Below, piece after piece: positions 9,801-17,792 of a stretch of 32,190 nt of DNA. The stretch comes from Methylobacter psychrophilus. GTDB taxonomy: Bacteria; Pseudomonadota; Gammaproteobacteria; Methylococcales; Methylomonadaceae. The notes beneath the pieces were generated by a model. It was not told the DNA's origin. It saw only the letters and a list, made by a program, of their open reading frames with translations, and did not search any database. Location: positions 1 to 32,190 of the forward strand of contig NZ_JAOEGU010000045.1 of assembly GCF_025583945.1 (NCBI RefSeq). Reading direction: 5' to 3'. Numbering within the stretch: the first letter of the stretch is position 1; each line of letters starts with the position of its first letter. The position numbers and the translations under genes are program-made.

Positions 9801-12634
9801 CGGGAGACCGTCCGATCTTGTTGTTACGCGTAGCAGAGCCTGAAGACCGGACTATTGTTGAGCAACTATTGCGTGCGCACGAGTACTGGCGCATGAAAGG
9901 TCTTGCTGTTGATCTGGTGATCCTGAACGAAAAAAAGGTGTCTTATGTTGATGATCTGCAGACGTTATTGGAAAGTATGGTGCGGGAAAATCAGGCGTAT
10001 TCGGCTCATCAGGGGCATGAGAATCAGGGTTCTATTTTTGTCATGCGGGCCGATCAGCTTTCGGTGGAAGAACGCTTGCTGCTTCAAGCAGTTGCACGCG
10101 CGGTGCTGGTCAGCAATCGTGGCACTTTGGCCGAGCAACTGTTGAGGTGCCGCCGCCCGGAGGCAGCTTACGTTATGCCGAAAGCCTTGCTCGATCCAGG
10201 AACCCAGGCATTCCGGTTGGCGGTCCCACCACTCGAATTCTTCAACGGCCTGGGTGGGTTTGCGGATGACGGACGTGAATATGTGATTGTGCTTGATAGT
10301 GGTCAGTGGACACCGGCTCCCTGGATTAATGTCATCGCTAATGCCGAGTTCGGCTTTATGGTCTCGGAATCAGGCAGTGGCTGCACTTGGAGCGGTAACA
10401 GCCGGGAGAACCAGTTGACGCCCTGGTTGAATGACCCGGTCAGTGACCCATCCGGAGAAGTCTTTTATTTGCGTGACGATGAGACGAACGAATTATGGAG
10501 TCCGACCGCGTTGCCAATCCGCGTTGACAATGCGAGTTATGTGATTCGCCATGGCCAGGGTTATAGCCGTTTCGAACATAGTTCGCACGGGATTCATAGC
10601 GAACTTCTACAATTCGTCAGCACGGACGATCCGGTCAAGATCTCGTCTTTGACGTTAAAGAATGTCTCCGGACGAAGTCGCCGGCTTACGGTCGCAGCCT
10701 ACGTGGAATGGGTGCTTGGTGCTTCACGTTCCATCACTGCACCGCACATTATCACCGAACTGGATCCACGCACTGGTGCGCTGTTCGCTTATAATCCCTG
10801 GAGTATAGAATTCGGTCATCGTATCGCCTTCGCCGATCTTGGCGGCAGGCAGACCGGCTGGACCGGGAATCGGGCCGAGTTTATTGGCCGCAACGGCAGT
10901 CTTGATGCGCCTGCCGGCCTGCTAACGCTCAAGGCACTAAAAAGCCGTGTCGGCGCAGGACTGGATCCTTGCGCCGCCATGGAGACAGTGATTGAAATCG
11001 AGCCCAACGAGCGCGTTGAGATCATTTTCCTGTTGGGACAAGGCAATGATCGTGACCATGCCAGTGAGTTGGTACAGCGCTATCGGACCACCGGGTCAGC
11101 AACAGCTTTTTCCAAGGTAAAGCAATCGTGGGAACAAGTGCTCGGCAAGGTTCAAGTGAAAACGCCAGATCGGGAGCTCGATCTCATGTTAAACCGCTGG
11201 CTGCTCTATCAAACCCTGAGTTGCCGACTATGGGCTCGGGCTGCTTTCTATCAGGCGGGTGGTGCCTTTGGCTTTCGTGATCAACTCCAGGACTGTATGG
11301 CGCTGGCCGTCGCCCGGCCTGATTTGACCCGTGCCCAAATCGTTCGTGCTGCGGGACGCCAATTTACCGAGGGTGACGTACAGCATTGGTGGCACCCACC
11401 GTCTGGTCGTGGAGTACGCACGCATTTTTCTGACGATCGTGTCTGGCTACCCTATGTGGCGACTCACTATATTAAAGTGAGTGGCGATAGGGGCGTGCTT
11501 GATGAGCTGTTAACGTTTCTGGATGGCCCTGCACTAAACCCGGATCAGGATGACGCTTATTTCGAGCCAACCCAATCTATGCAGCAAGCGACGTTATTCG
11601 AGCACTGTGCATGTGCACTCGATTTAAGTCTGGAAACAGGGACGCACGGTTTGCCCCTGATGGGCAGCGGTGACTGGAATGACGGTATGAACCGGGTTGG
11701 CTACCAAGGCAAGGGCGAGAGCGTCTGGATGGCTTGGTTTCTGATTGCCACGCTCGCCGACTTCGCAAATATAGCTGAAGCGCGAGGAGAAAATGAGCGC
11801 GTTATCCGTTGGCGCGAGCATGCTGATCAACTGAAGATTGCAGTCGAAGCGTACGGATGGGATGGGGCATGGTATCGGCGTGCCTATTTTGATGACGGCA
11901 CACCTCTGGGCTCTTCCATTAACACTGAGTGTCGTATTGATTCCATTGCGCAGAGCTGGGCAGTCATTTCTGGTGCCGCCGAGTCCGAACGGGCCCATCG
12001 GGCAATGAATTCGGTACGGGAATATCTCGTTCGCTACGGCGACCTGGTGTTGTTATTCACGCCACCCTTCGACAAAACTGAGCGAGACCCGGGTTATATC
12101 AAGAGCTATCCCCCAGGCGTACGCGAGAATGGGGGACAGTATACGCATGCGGCGATCTGGTCAGTCATCGCCTATGCCATGCTCGGTGAAGGTGATCAGG
12201 CAATGGAGCTACTGCGCATACTAAATCCGATTAATCGCACGGCTACCCGTACGGGTGTTTATGCCTATAAGGTTGAGCCCTATGTGCTGGCGGCGGACAT
12301 CTATGCCGAGCCACCGCACTTACGACGTGGTGGCTGGACTTGGTATACCGGCGCTTCAGGCTGGTTTTATAGAGCCGGACTGGAATCGATCTTGGGTTTT
12401 CAGATTCGTGCCGACAAAATGGTTTTTGATCCCTGTATTCCCAAAGCATGGCGTAGTTACAGCATTTTTTATCAGCACGACAATACCCGTTATGAAATTA
12501 CGCTTGAAAACACAAATGGAGCAGGCCAGGGAATTACTACGATAAAATTGGATGATGAATACCCGTTAAAGGGTAATAGCATTACCTTACGGAATGATGG
12601 GCACCTGCATCGGGTGCTGGTGGTGCTTGGTTAA
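3890..12634 (+). CDS. ndvB: Cyclic beta-1,2-glucan synthase (NdvB/ChvB/Cgs type)
   Basis: A very large inner-membrane enzyme (2914 aa) that polymerises UDP-glucose into a protein-linked beta-1,2-glucan, trims it and releases a cyclic glucan into the periplasm, where it acts in osmoadaptation and surface interaction. Visible parts: an N-terminal region starting RFELFSTERLEQHA; membrane segments near residues 405-465, 840-870 and 950-990; a GT84-type glycosyltransferase with the DAD motif in YVITLDADTKLPMG (about 632) and HRWTRGDWQLLPW (about 782); a glucoamylase-like domain (about 1370-1590, SGSMFEYLMPSLVM and YMAHHQGMSL); two beta-sandwich/GH94-type segments; and a C-terminal GH94 phosphorylase-like domain with SGDWNDGMN (about 2594), whose Asp is the family's catalytic acid. 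Length fits rhizobial and Brucella homologues (about 2830-2870). The start is ATG 3890 with GGAG 9 bases upstream. An in-frame ATG at 3731 would add 53 AT-rich, non-homologous-looking residues (2967 aa). No export partner (NdvA/ChvA) is in the window. Confidence 0.92.
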   Translation: MTKQRERRHYSRIEHPGAEEAPIRFELFSTERLEQHAVSLAHAQKISSRQKGQKLIPRVRENCRVLRDAYEAVAKAVLEQHAITPAAEWLLDNFHVLEEQVSDIHVDFPESFYQDLPKLAEGVLTGYPRVYGIAWALVAHTDSHFEPDLLTLFVRAYQSVEPLKIGELWAIPSTLRVLLVENLRRMAVRIMRSQQGRQLGDEFLDRFEQIAPQTDKADSPLPEGILPAPQLCQAFVVQILQRLHDPHPGAVLSLDFLNDWLGQQGVSLDEIVRREHADQIADNQTVRNIIISMRAISTFDWSKFAEDASLIDACLRAHKGYGAMNFLTRDRYRHAIEDLAKRSVHSEVEIARRVLDKIQRVSESPTADNRQQEPGYYLIGAGRYVFEQEIDYRPTFKQRFLRGYVAHAGLAYMGSIGLLTGLLLEIPLVASVEAGLNGLPLFLLALFGMFPASDIAVGLVNRFIISSLPPRYLPRFDPSHQSQLELKDSLPLTLSTFVVVPTMFVSESGVKEQIDQMEIRYLANPESYVRFALLSDWKDAEQETLPNDDRLLSLATGAVAELNAKYGEQLFFVFHRKRLWNPCEGKWMGWERKRGKLHEFNRLLRGAADTSFLPMDGKPAQAPSGVCYVITLDADTKLPMGVVSQLVGMAAHPLNWPVFDPVTQCVVDGYGILQPRVTPTLPHRQEHSLFHRIFAGSSGTNAYSSSASELYQDLFALGTFTGKGLYHVDIFEAALAGRVPENSLLSHDLFESVYARCALVNDIEFFEEFPSHTEVAALREHRWTRGDWQLLPWIFGPRGKGMPLIGRWKMLDNLRRSLSAPGALFALVTTWATPNAPQAILVGFVLTALAFPAILTIISGLTWPRRGISLGTHLQVVGENVLWTIGNSLVSLTLLAQHALLMMDAIGRTLIRLFITRRQLLNWVTALQAKSAAGHDLKNLIVSMSSSTTVLIGTGAVVLLFNPVGIEFAAPFLLLWWLAPVFGRALSLPPKLDWAEAPLPGDSEQLRLIGRRIWCFFTTFVTAQESYLPPDNFQEDPLAVTAHRSSPTNFGLYLLSVVAARDFGWIGLMDTVDRLENTLTTLNSLPRQHGHFYNWYDTCDLHPLEPRYISTVDSGNLAGHLLTLAYICRETLKRPVALSTALAGLADTYQLFMVSLTKISDDRRTFTVTLKALREKAVVLGTLLENHPDGPDGWSQLWRQLTGCADRLQDMAQAYTAECGDAGDSEMLVWATLLRDDICSHARDVDNLVPWIHFARHLNVSTQSEVQHPCSSLFRKPLTLETHLNDLSGCYMSGVADLEATPVSFLESIELETMTKLLWHAGEQVKALTERLENMAAQIDTLFHDMDFSFLYDPKCHLFSLGYRVTEGTLEASYYDLLASEARLASFVAIAKRDVPSKHWFRLGRRVTHVAGGNVLLSWSGSMFEYLMPSLVMFTPRYSLLDQTCRLVVKRQIGYGKEHDVPWGVSESAFNDRDLFFTYQYEAFGVPGLGMKRGLGENLVIAPYATALAAMYLPQAAVENFGRLEKEGALGRFGFYEALDFTPVRLAEGQRVAIVRCYMAHHQGMSLIAIANVVHNGAMRHRFHGTPLIEAADLLLQERVPSGADTSSLPILQDLPDAKEVVQPPLRRVPSATSLIPSTHLLSNGRYAVMITAAGSGYSLWRNLAVTRWREDVTRDAWGSYIYLRDVASAAVWSAGYQPTTAVPDFYEVFFAEDRVRITRRDGTISSVLEIVVSPEDDAEIRRLSLTNNGPYAREIEITSYAEIVLAPSPADIAHPVFSNLFIETDYLPQACGLIAHRRQRAVGDPIIWAAHVLASSQADDGGVQYESDRIRFIGRGQTLREPVAVMDGRVLTKTIGAVLDPIFCLRTRIYIAAGATEHVTFTTLIASSREAVKDLADKYHNVATFERVSALAWTHAHVQLHYLRTKPNEAQLFQDLGNRLLYADSLLRSSSKLIQMNTLNVSGLWRYGISGDRPILLLRVAEPEDRTIVEQLLRAHEYWRMKGLAVDLVILNEKKVSYVDDLQTLLESMVRENQAYSAHQGHENQGSIFVMRADQLSVEERLLLQAVARAVLVSNRGTLAEQLLRCRRPEAAYVMPKALLDPGTQAFRLAVPPLEFFNGLGGFADDGREYVIVLDSGQWTPAPWINVIANAEFGFMVSESGSGCTWSGNSRENQLTPWLNDPVSDPSGEVFYLRDDETNELWSPTALPIRVDNASYVIRHGQGYSRFEHSSHGIHSELLQFVSTDDPVKISSLTLKNVSGRSRRLTVAAYVEWVLGASRSITAPHIITELDPRTGALFAYNPWSIEFGHRIAFADLGGRQTGWTGNRAEFIGRNGSLDAPAGLLTLKALKSRVGAGLDPCAAMETVIEIEPNERVEIIFLLGQGNDRDHASELVQRYRTTGSATAFSKVKQSWEQVLGKVQVKTPDRELDLMLNRWLLYQTLSCRLWARAAFYQAGGAFGFRDQLQDCMALAVARPDLTRAQIVRAAGRQFTEGDVQHWWHPPSGRGVRTHFSDDRVWLPYVATHYIKVSGDRGVLDELLTFLDGPALNPDQDDAYFEPTQSMQQATLFEHCACALDLSLETGTHGLPLMGSGDWNDGMNRVGYQGKGESVWMAWFLIATLADFANIAEARGENERVIRWREHADQLKIAVEAYGWDGAWYRRAYFDDGTPLGSSINTECRIDSIAQSWAVISGAAESERAHRAMNSVREYLVRYGDLVLLFTPPFDKTERDPGYIKSYPPGVRENGGQYTHAAIWSVIAYAMLGEGDQAMELLRILNPINRTATRTGVYAYKVEPYVLAADIYAEPPHLRRGGWTWYTGASGWFYRAGLESILGFQIRADKMVFDPCIPKAWRSYSIFYQHDNTRYEITLENTNGAGQGITTIKLDDEYPLKGNSITLRNDGHLHRVLVVLG

Positions 12635-12668
12635 TGATTGAGGTAGATAGGGTTATTTTGTATAAATA

Positions 12669-13132
12669 TACGTAACGCACCATAGGATTTCAAAAATACA
12701 TTTTCCAGCCCCGTTGGAGATTTTTTCATCAACTGTTTTCGGAATCTTGAGGACAAAGAGCGGTAAATGTACCTAACACTCTACCTTTAATTCGCGTTGC
12801 CTAGCATTACACAAACGTTCATTTGCACAACACGGCGAGCCTTTACGTCGCTTGTGGCTTTCCATGATGCACAAACCTATTGAATAATTAAACATTAACG
12901 CCATAGGTTTGTGCAATTATTATGCTCATCGGATACCAACCATTTTATTGTCGCATAATGGACACTTTAATTTTATTGGGCATATGATTTTTCAGACGAA
13001 AAGCTCCAGGTTTATGTCGGTATACAGCCCCAAAAAATACCGATTAATTAAAGATAAGATTTGGTGATCGTAAAATCATCGGCAAATATGGCTATGAAAG
13101 GGTTAGCAACAAACCCTATGGTGCGTTACGTA
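12669..13132. repeat. 464-bp segment bounded by perfect 18-bp inverted repeats
   Basis: TACGTAACGCACCATAGG at 12669-12686 recurs as its exact reverse complement at 13115-13132. The words GCACC and GGTGCGTTACG resemble palindromic repeats common between genes in many gammaproteobacteria and cyanobacteria (from memory). The interior is non-coding and carries a second hairpin. It could be a non-autonomous element, or two half-copies of one dispersed palindrome; no target duplication is evident at the borders. Confidence 0.55.
12869..12914. repeat. Perfect 12-bp stem with 22-base spacer
   Basis: GCACAAACCTAT at 12869-12880 and its exact complement ATAGGTTTGTGC at 12903-12914. The spacer is AT-rich. 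No T-run follows, so it is not a typical terminator. It sits in the middle of the 464-bp inverted-repeat segment. Confidence 0.6.
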
Positions 13133-13528
13133 CAATAATGTCCGGCGTCAACTATCCTGTCCGGACAGAGTAATTGTCGCCGAACACAATAACCCATTTT
13201 TAACATCAAAATTTCTTATGAACTCGGTTTATAGCCTATAAGAAGCAGGTAAAAGCCTTAAGAATAAATATCAATTAAATTTCTTGAAGGCTAACAAATA
13301 AAAAGAATAGCTTAGCCACTAGGGAAAGTGGCATAATTCGGGTTGTATTATTCTAACTCCCAGCTCTTTCTAAACCCAGGCAACTTCACTCGACTATCCA
13401 AGGTGAGACTAACTATTATAAGCAACGTTAACTTGGACGCTTCCCTATGGTTTTTCTGTGCTATAAAATTTGAACATCGAGTGAAAGGTCTAGCATTGTT
13501 ATCTGTGCTTAATGAGACATGACTATAA

Positions 13529-16500
13529 ATGGGGCACCTGTTAATGACAACTGAAGCAACAAGCACCCAACCAACACGCTCAGAAGCTTTAAGCACATTT
13601 GTGCTTTGGGTGCTAACCCTCTTGGTGGCAGCGATTGGCTTATTAACGTTACTGGGTTGGGCACTGGAGGTGCCAGCCCTCACCAATTGGGAGTTCGGCA
13701 CTCTCCCTATGGCGCCAAGCACTGCGGCGCTCTCTGTGTTATTTAGCATCGATCTGGGGCTTTTTATAACAATGTTATCAGGCCGCATCATACAGGTGAT
13801 CGCCCGTATTTTAGGTTGGGTGGGCGCAATGGTTGCGTTGTTATTGTACGTACTGAATTTTAAGGAGGCGTACCTTTTGGGAGAACTCTTGGGCCTGCCT
13901 ATTATCGGCCTATTTAGTAATGAAGCTATCGTCCATATCTCATCTATTACCGCTTTTTGTTTCCTGCTAGCCTTTGTAAGCCTTCTTTTCTTAAGAGCCA
14001 ATAAACCCGATATTTTATGGCGAAGATGGCTGGCCTGCTGCCTTGGTGGTTTGATCTTCTTAATAAGTTTCGGACTGCTGGTAATTTATTTTGTTGGCTT
14101 GCCCTTGATCGTGAGTAATTTACCGATTATCCCGGCGCTTAATACCAGCGTTATGTTATTGCTGATAGGGCTAGCACTGTTGACCCTTAGCTATCGCAAT
14201 TTTTTACAGCAGTCAGTCCAGGCAGTCATTATGTTTTCTAAGCTGCCAACTTACCTTTTTATTTTTGTTATTTTTTCGACCGGCATCATTGCCGGCGCTT
14301 ATCAGAATTATCTTAGTATCGAACTGATTTTTCGTCATCAAACAGAAGAAAAACTACTTGCCATATCGAGGTTAAAAGTAGATCAACTGGTTTTGTGGCG
14401 TAAAGAGCGCCTAGTTAATGCCATTCTTTCCCAGAATATTTTAATGACCGCCCGCATCGAACGCTTACTGGTAAATCCGGATACCGTGTTATCGCAACCA
14501 GAGATGCAAGACTGGCTTAATCAATATATCAGCTATTTTAAAGAATTTGGCTATACTCATGCCTTTTTTCTGAATAAAAAAGGTGATATCAAGATTTCAG
14601 TGCCTGAACAAGTAAATGCCTTGGATCCCATTGTAAAAGCAAAGGCATTGACCTCAATGCAAACCGGCAAAATTTTGATACAGGATTTTTATCGAACTCA
14701 GGATGGCCAGCAGATCTATCTGGCACTGTTAATCCCATTACTTGATAAAACGGACAATAATAAACCCTTGGGCGCGATAGTGATCCGCATTGATCCCTCT
14801 ACGTTCTTATATCCCTTGATTGAGTCCTCGCCTACACCAAGCACCAGCGCAGAAACACTGCTAGTGCGCAGGGAGGGTGATGAGGTTCTCTTTCTTAACA
14901 ATCTTCGCTTTAATACCACAGCCGCTCTCACTCTGCACTTTCCACTCAGCAAAAAAGAGCTTCCTGCCGTAAAAGCGGTTTTAGGCGAGCAAGGCATTGT
15001 CGATGGTATAAATTATCGAGGAGCTCCTGTGCTTTCCGCATTAAAAGCCATTCCAGACTCACCTTGGTTTATTGTGACTCAACAAGATAAATCGGAAATC
15101 TATGCGCCGCTGCAAGAACGGTTTTGGTTAACCCTTCTGCTTTTGTGTCTCTTGGAGTTAAGCTGCGGCGCGATAATACTATTTTTTTGGCGACAACAGC
15201 GACTTGTTTTTTTTCAAAAGCAATTCGAGTTAACGTCGATGCTACGAGAAAAAGAAGAACAGTACCGGACCATTCTTAATGATGCTATCGATGGCTTCTT
15301 GTTGATGGACAAAGAAATGCAACTGCTTGAAGTTAATGAAGCCTACTGCCGGATGAGCGCTTATAACGAGCAGGAGTTAAAAACCATGCAGATTTCTGAT
15401 CTGCAAACACCAGAAACAGCTAAGGCTATAGAAAATAATCTGGCGCAGGACATTAATCGTTTTGAATCCCAACATCGACGTAAGGATGGCAGTATTTTTG
15501 ATGTTGAAATCAGCGCTCAGCGTTTGCCCTATGCCGGCGGACAGTTTACCGCTTTTTTTCAGGATATTACTGAGCACAAGCAGTCAGAGAAAACACTTAA
15601 AATTGCCGCCAGCGTTTTCACTCATGCCCGCGAAGGCATCATGATCACTAATAATAAGGGTACAATCATCCAGGTCAATGATGCCTTAACTGAGATATGC
15701 GGCTACAGTCGTGACGAAATCTTGGGAAAAAACCCACGTCTGTTCAGCTCAGGTCGTCAGACACAAGATTTCTATGCCGGTATGTGGCATGATCTGAACA
15801 AAAAAGGCCACTGGTACGGCGAAATTTGGAACCGTCACAAGAATGGACAAATTTATGTCGTGAAGGAAAATATTAGTAGTGTGTTCGATGTACAGGGAAA
15901 ACCACTTCACTATGTAGCGCTCCTATCCGATATTACCCTGGCTAAAGAACATGAAAACGAGTTAGAACATAGCGCCTACTTTGATGCGCTAACCAATCTG
16001 CCTAATCGAATGTTATTGGGTGATCGCCTAAACCAAGCTATTGTTCAGTGCAAACGCAAAAAACAATTACTGGCGTTGGTCTTTCTTGATCTTGATGGCT
16101 TCAAAATCATCAACGATACTCATGGTCATTTAGCGGGCGATCAATTGCTGATTGCCGTGGCGAATAATATGCAACAAATGCTGCGCGAGGGCGATACCCT
16201 TGCTCGTATCGGCGGTGATGAGTTTATTGCATTACTGGTTGATGTTGGCGACATTGCAGACTGTACGCCTTTATTTAATCGCTTACTCGTTGCTGCAGCA
16301 ATGCCTGAACCCTTTAACGATGTGACTTTGCAGGTCTCCGCCAGCATGGGCATTACCTTTTATCCACAGATGGAAGAAGTGAATGCCGATATACTGATAC
16401 GCCAGGCCGATCAGGCCATGTATCAAGCCAAGCTAACAGGAAAAAATCGTTGCCACATCTTTGATGTTGATCTGGACAATCTTACCCGCACTCACAACGA

Positions 16501-17662
16501 GAGTCTGGAAAACATCGGCAATGCCCTGGCCGCAGGTGAATTCGTGCTTTATTATCAACCCAAAATTAATCTGCGTCAGGGCAAAATTATTGGTGCCGAA
16601 GCCTTGATTCGTTGGCAACATCCAGACAAAGGCCTGCTGGTGCCAGCAGATTTTTTGCCGTTGATTGAGAATCACCCACTCTCTATTGATATCGGCAAAT
16701 GGGTTATTAATACCGCATTGGCGCAGATTGAATGCTGGCATGCCTCTGGTTTAAATCTGCCGATCAGCATTAACATTGGTGCGCGTCAGTTACAGCAAGA
16801 TGGCTTCCTTGAATGCCTGCGCACATTGCTGGCAGCACATCCGGCGGTCAAACCGGGCGATCTGGAAATGGAAGTCCTGGAAACCAGTGCAATGAGAGAC
16901 TTAAACAAGGTATCTGAGTTAATTGAGAATTGCCAGAAGATCGGTATCTATTTTTCACTGGATGACTTTGGCACCGGTTATTCATCGCTAACCTATTTAA
17001 AACGCTTACCCGTCAAACAGATTAAGATTGACCAGAGCTTTATATACGATATGTTGCAAGATACCGATGACCTGGCCATTGTAGAAGGCGTGCTGGCTTT
17101 GGCCTCGGCTTTCAGTCTTGAGGTTATTGCCGAAGGCATGGAGACAACCCAACACGGTGAAATGCTGCTGCAAATCGGTTGTGATTTGGCGCAAGGCTAT
17201 GCCATTGCTTATCCCATGCCCGCTGCCGAACTGGAAAGCTGGGTGTCTACCTGGAAACCTGACACCAGTTGGCTTGATCGCCTTTCTTTTATGCGTGATG
17301 ATTTACCGTTACTCTTTGTCAATGCCGAACACGGTGTATGGATTAATGGCATAGAAAACTATCTAAATTCCAATTTTGATACCCCCCGACCCAATAACCT
17401 GAATTGCCGCTTTGGCAACTGGCTAAATACCCAGAACCCTAGCCAGAACCCTAATAAGCAAACGAACTTACAGACTATCTTGCCACTGCACCAACAGCTA
17501 CACAAACTGGCTGCGGAGGTAATAGACCTGCATGCAGAGGTAATAGACCTGCATGCAGAGGATCACACAAAGGCGGCATTTGCCCGCTTTGGTGAGCTGA
17601 AAAGTTTGCAGGATACCTTACTTGAAACATTAAAATTGCTGATACAGGAGAAATGGAAATAG
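13529..17662 (+). CDS. Membrane Cache-PAS-PAS-GGDEF-EAL protein with C-terminal CZB-like zinc domain
   Basis: A 1377-residue c-di-GMP enzyme. Order: about seven or eight hydrophobic helices (residues 20-270), a periplasmic Cache-like sensor (about 280-530), a last membrane helix (about 531-553), PAS (570-690), PAS (690-810), GGDEF (814-975) and EAL (990-1240). The tail (about 1255-1375) has the chemoreceptor zinc-binding pattern: His in AEHGVW, Cys in LNCRFGNWL, and HQQLH, matching H...C...HxxxH. GGDEF is intact (ARIGGDEF, I-site REGD five residues before it), and so is EAL (GAEALIRW, DDFGTGYSS, IAEGMET), so it could both make and break c-di-GMP. An exact 21-base tandem duplication at 17516-17557 repeats EVIDLHA within the CZB helix. 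The start is ATG 13529; ATG 13544 is equally possible. It shares its PAS-GGDEF-EAL core with the gene at 22988-25630. Transcription converges on the oleate hydratase gene. Confidence 0.9.
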   Translation: MGHLLMTTEATSTQPTRSEALSTFVLWVLTLLVAAIGLLTLLGWALEVPALTNWEFGTLPMAPSTAALSVLFSIDLGLFITMLSGRIIQVIARILGWVGAMVALLLYVLNFKEAYLLGELLGLPIIGLFSNEAIVHISSITAFCFLLAFVSLLFLRANKPDILWRRWLACCLGGLIFLISFGLLVIYFVGLPLIVSNLPIIPALNTSVMLLLIGLALLTLSYRNFLQQSVQAVIMFSKLPTYLFIFVIFSTGIIAGAYQNYLSIELIFRHQTEEKLLAISRLKVDQLVLWRKERLVNAILSQNILMTARIERLLVNPDTVLSQPEMQDWLNQYISYFKEFGYTHAFFLNKKGDIKISVPEQVNALDPIVKAKALTSMQTGKILIQDFYRTQDGQQIYLALLIPLLDKTDNNKPLGAIVIRIDPSTFLYPLIESSPTPSTSAETLLVRREGDEVLFLNNLRFNTTAALTLHFPLSKKELPAVKAVLGEQGIVDGINYRGAPVLSALKAIPDSPWFIVTQQDKSEIYAPLQERFWLTLLLLCLLELSCGAIILFFWRQQRLVFFQKQFELTSMLREKEEQYRTILNDAIDGFLLMDKEMQLLEVNEAYCRMSAYNEQELKTMQISDLQTPETAKAIENNLAQDINRFESQHRRKDGSIFDVEISAQRLPYAGGQFTAFFQDITEHKQSEKTLKIAASVFTHAREGIMITNNKGTIIQVNDALTEICGYSRDEILGKNPRLFSSGRQTQDFYAGMWHDLNKKGHWYGEIWNRHKNGQIYVVKENISSVFDVQGKPLHYVALLSDITLAKEHENELEHSAYFDALTNLPNRMLLGDRLNQAIVQCKRKKQLLALVFLDLDGFKIINDTHGHLAGDQLLIAVANNMQQMLREGDTLARIGGDEFIALLVDVGDIADCTPLFNRLLVAAAMPEPFNDVTLQVSASMGITFYPQMEEVNADILIRQADQAMYQAKLTGKNRCHIFDVDLDNLTRTHNESLENIGNALAAGEFVLYYQPKINLRQGKIIGAEALIRWQHPDKGLLVPADFLPLIENHPLSIDIGKWVINTALAQIECWHASGLNLPISINIGARQLQQDGFLECLRTLLAAHPAVKPGDLEMEVLETSAMRDLNKVSELIENCQKIGIYFSLDDFGTGYSSLTYLKRLPVKQIKIDQSFIYDMLQDTDDLAIVEGVLALASAFSLEVIAEGMETTQHGEMLLQIGCDLAQGYAIAYPMPAAELESWVSTWKPDTSWLDRLSFMRDDLPLLFVNAEHGVWINGIENYLNSNFDTPRPNNLNCRFGNWLNTQNPSQNPNKQTNLQTILPLHQQLHKLAAEVIDLHAEVIDLHAEDHTKAAFARFGELKSLQDTLLETLKLLIQEKWK
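17516..17557 (+). repeat. Exact 21-bp tandem duplication inside the CZB-like domain
   Basis: The 21-base unit starting GAGGTAATAGACCTGCATGC at 17516-17536 is repeated without change at 17537-17557. It keeps the frame and duplicates the peptide EVIDLHA just after the HQQLH zinc-ligand pair. Perfect identity implies a recent event. Confidence 0.9.
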
Positions 17663-17750
17663 TCTTGTCTGCCTGGGCACAAAGGCTGTGGCCGCCTGTA
17701 GCCCCAGATGCCATAAAACGCTCTAATCGCGAGGTTTGAAAAAATAGTTC

Positions 17751-17792
17751 CACAGATAAAGCGCCGTCAGGGCTTTATCGCTGCTATCTGTG
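17751..17792. terminator. Bidirectional terminator-like hairpin between convergent genes
   Basis: The inner stem GATAAAGC (17755-17762) pairs with GCTTTATC (17772-17779) around a 9-base loop, and an alternative outer pairing joins CACAGATA (17751-17758) with TATCTGTG (17785-17792). On the minus strand the stem is followed about ten bases later by ATTTTTTC, so it most likely ends oleate hydratase transcription. It overlaps that gene's TAG (17784-17786). Lying between two convergent stops, it may serve both genes. Confidence 0.6.

Larger units (their letters stand above)
12635..13528. other. 890-bp intergenic region full of inverted repeats, no gene
   Basis: I see no coding sequence. The stretch holds an outer 18-bp inverted-repeat pair (12669-12686 with 13115-13132), an inner 12-bp pair (12869-12880 with 12903-12914), a perfect 12-bp palindrome CTGTCCGGACAG at 13157-13168 that could be an operator, and a short hairpin GCCACT/AGTGGC at 13315-13332. 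There is no convincing intrinsic terminator after the glucan synthase, and I could not match a c-di-GMP riboswitch ahead of the next gene. Confidence 0.5.

Noticed and set aside
13200-13528. c-di-GMP (GEMM) riboswitch upstream of the GGDEF-EAL gene
   Set aside because: I looked for the conserved GCAAA and GGGACGCAAAG-like core and the tetraloop receptor and found none.
13348-14001. 217-codon minus-strand open frame
   Set aside because: It lies almost wholly antisense to the membrane helices of the Cache-GGDEF-EAL gene, with Thr/Ser/Arg-rich composition typical of a shadow frame.
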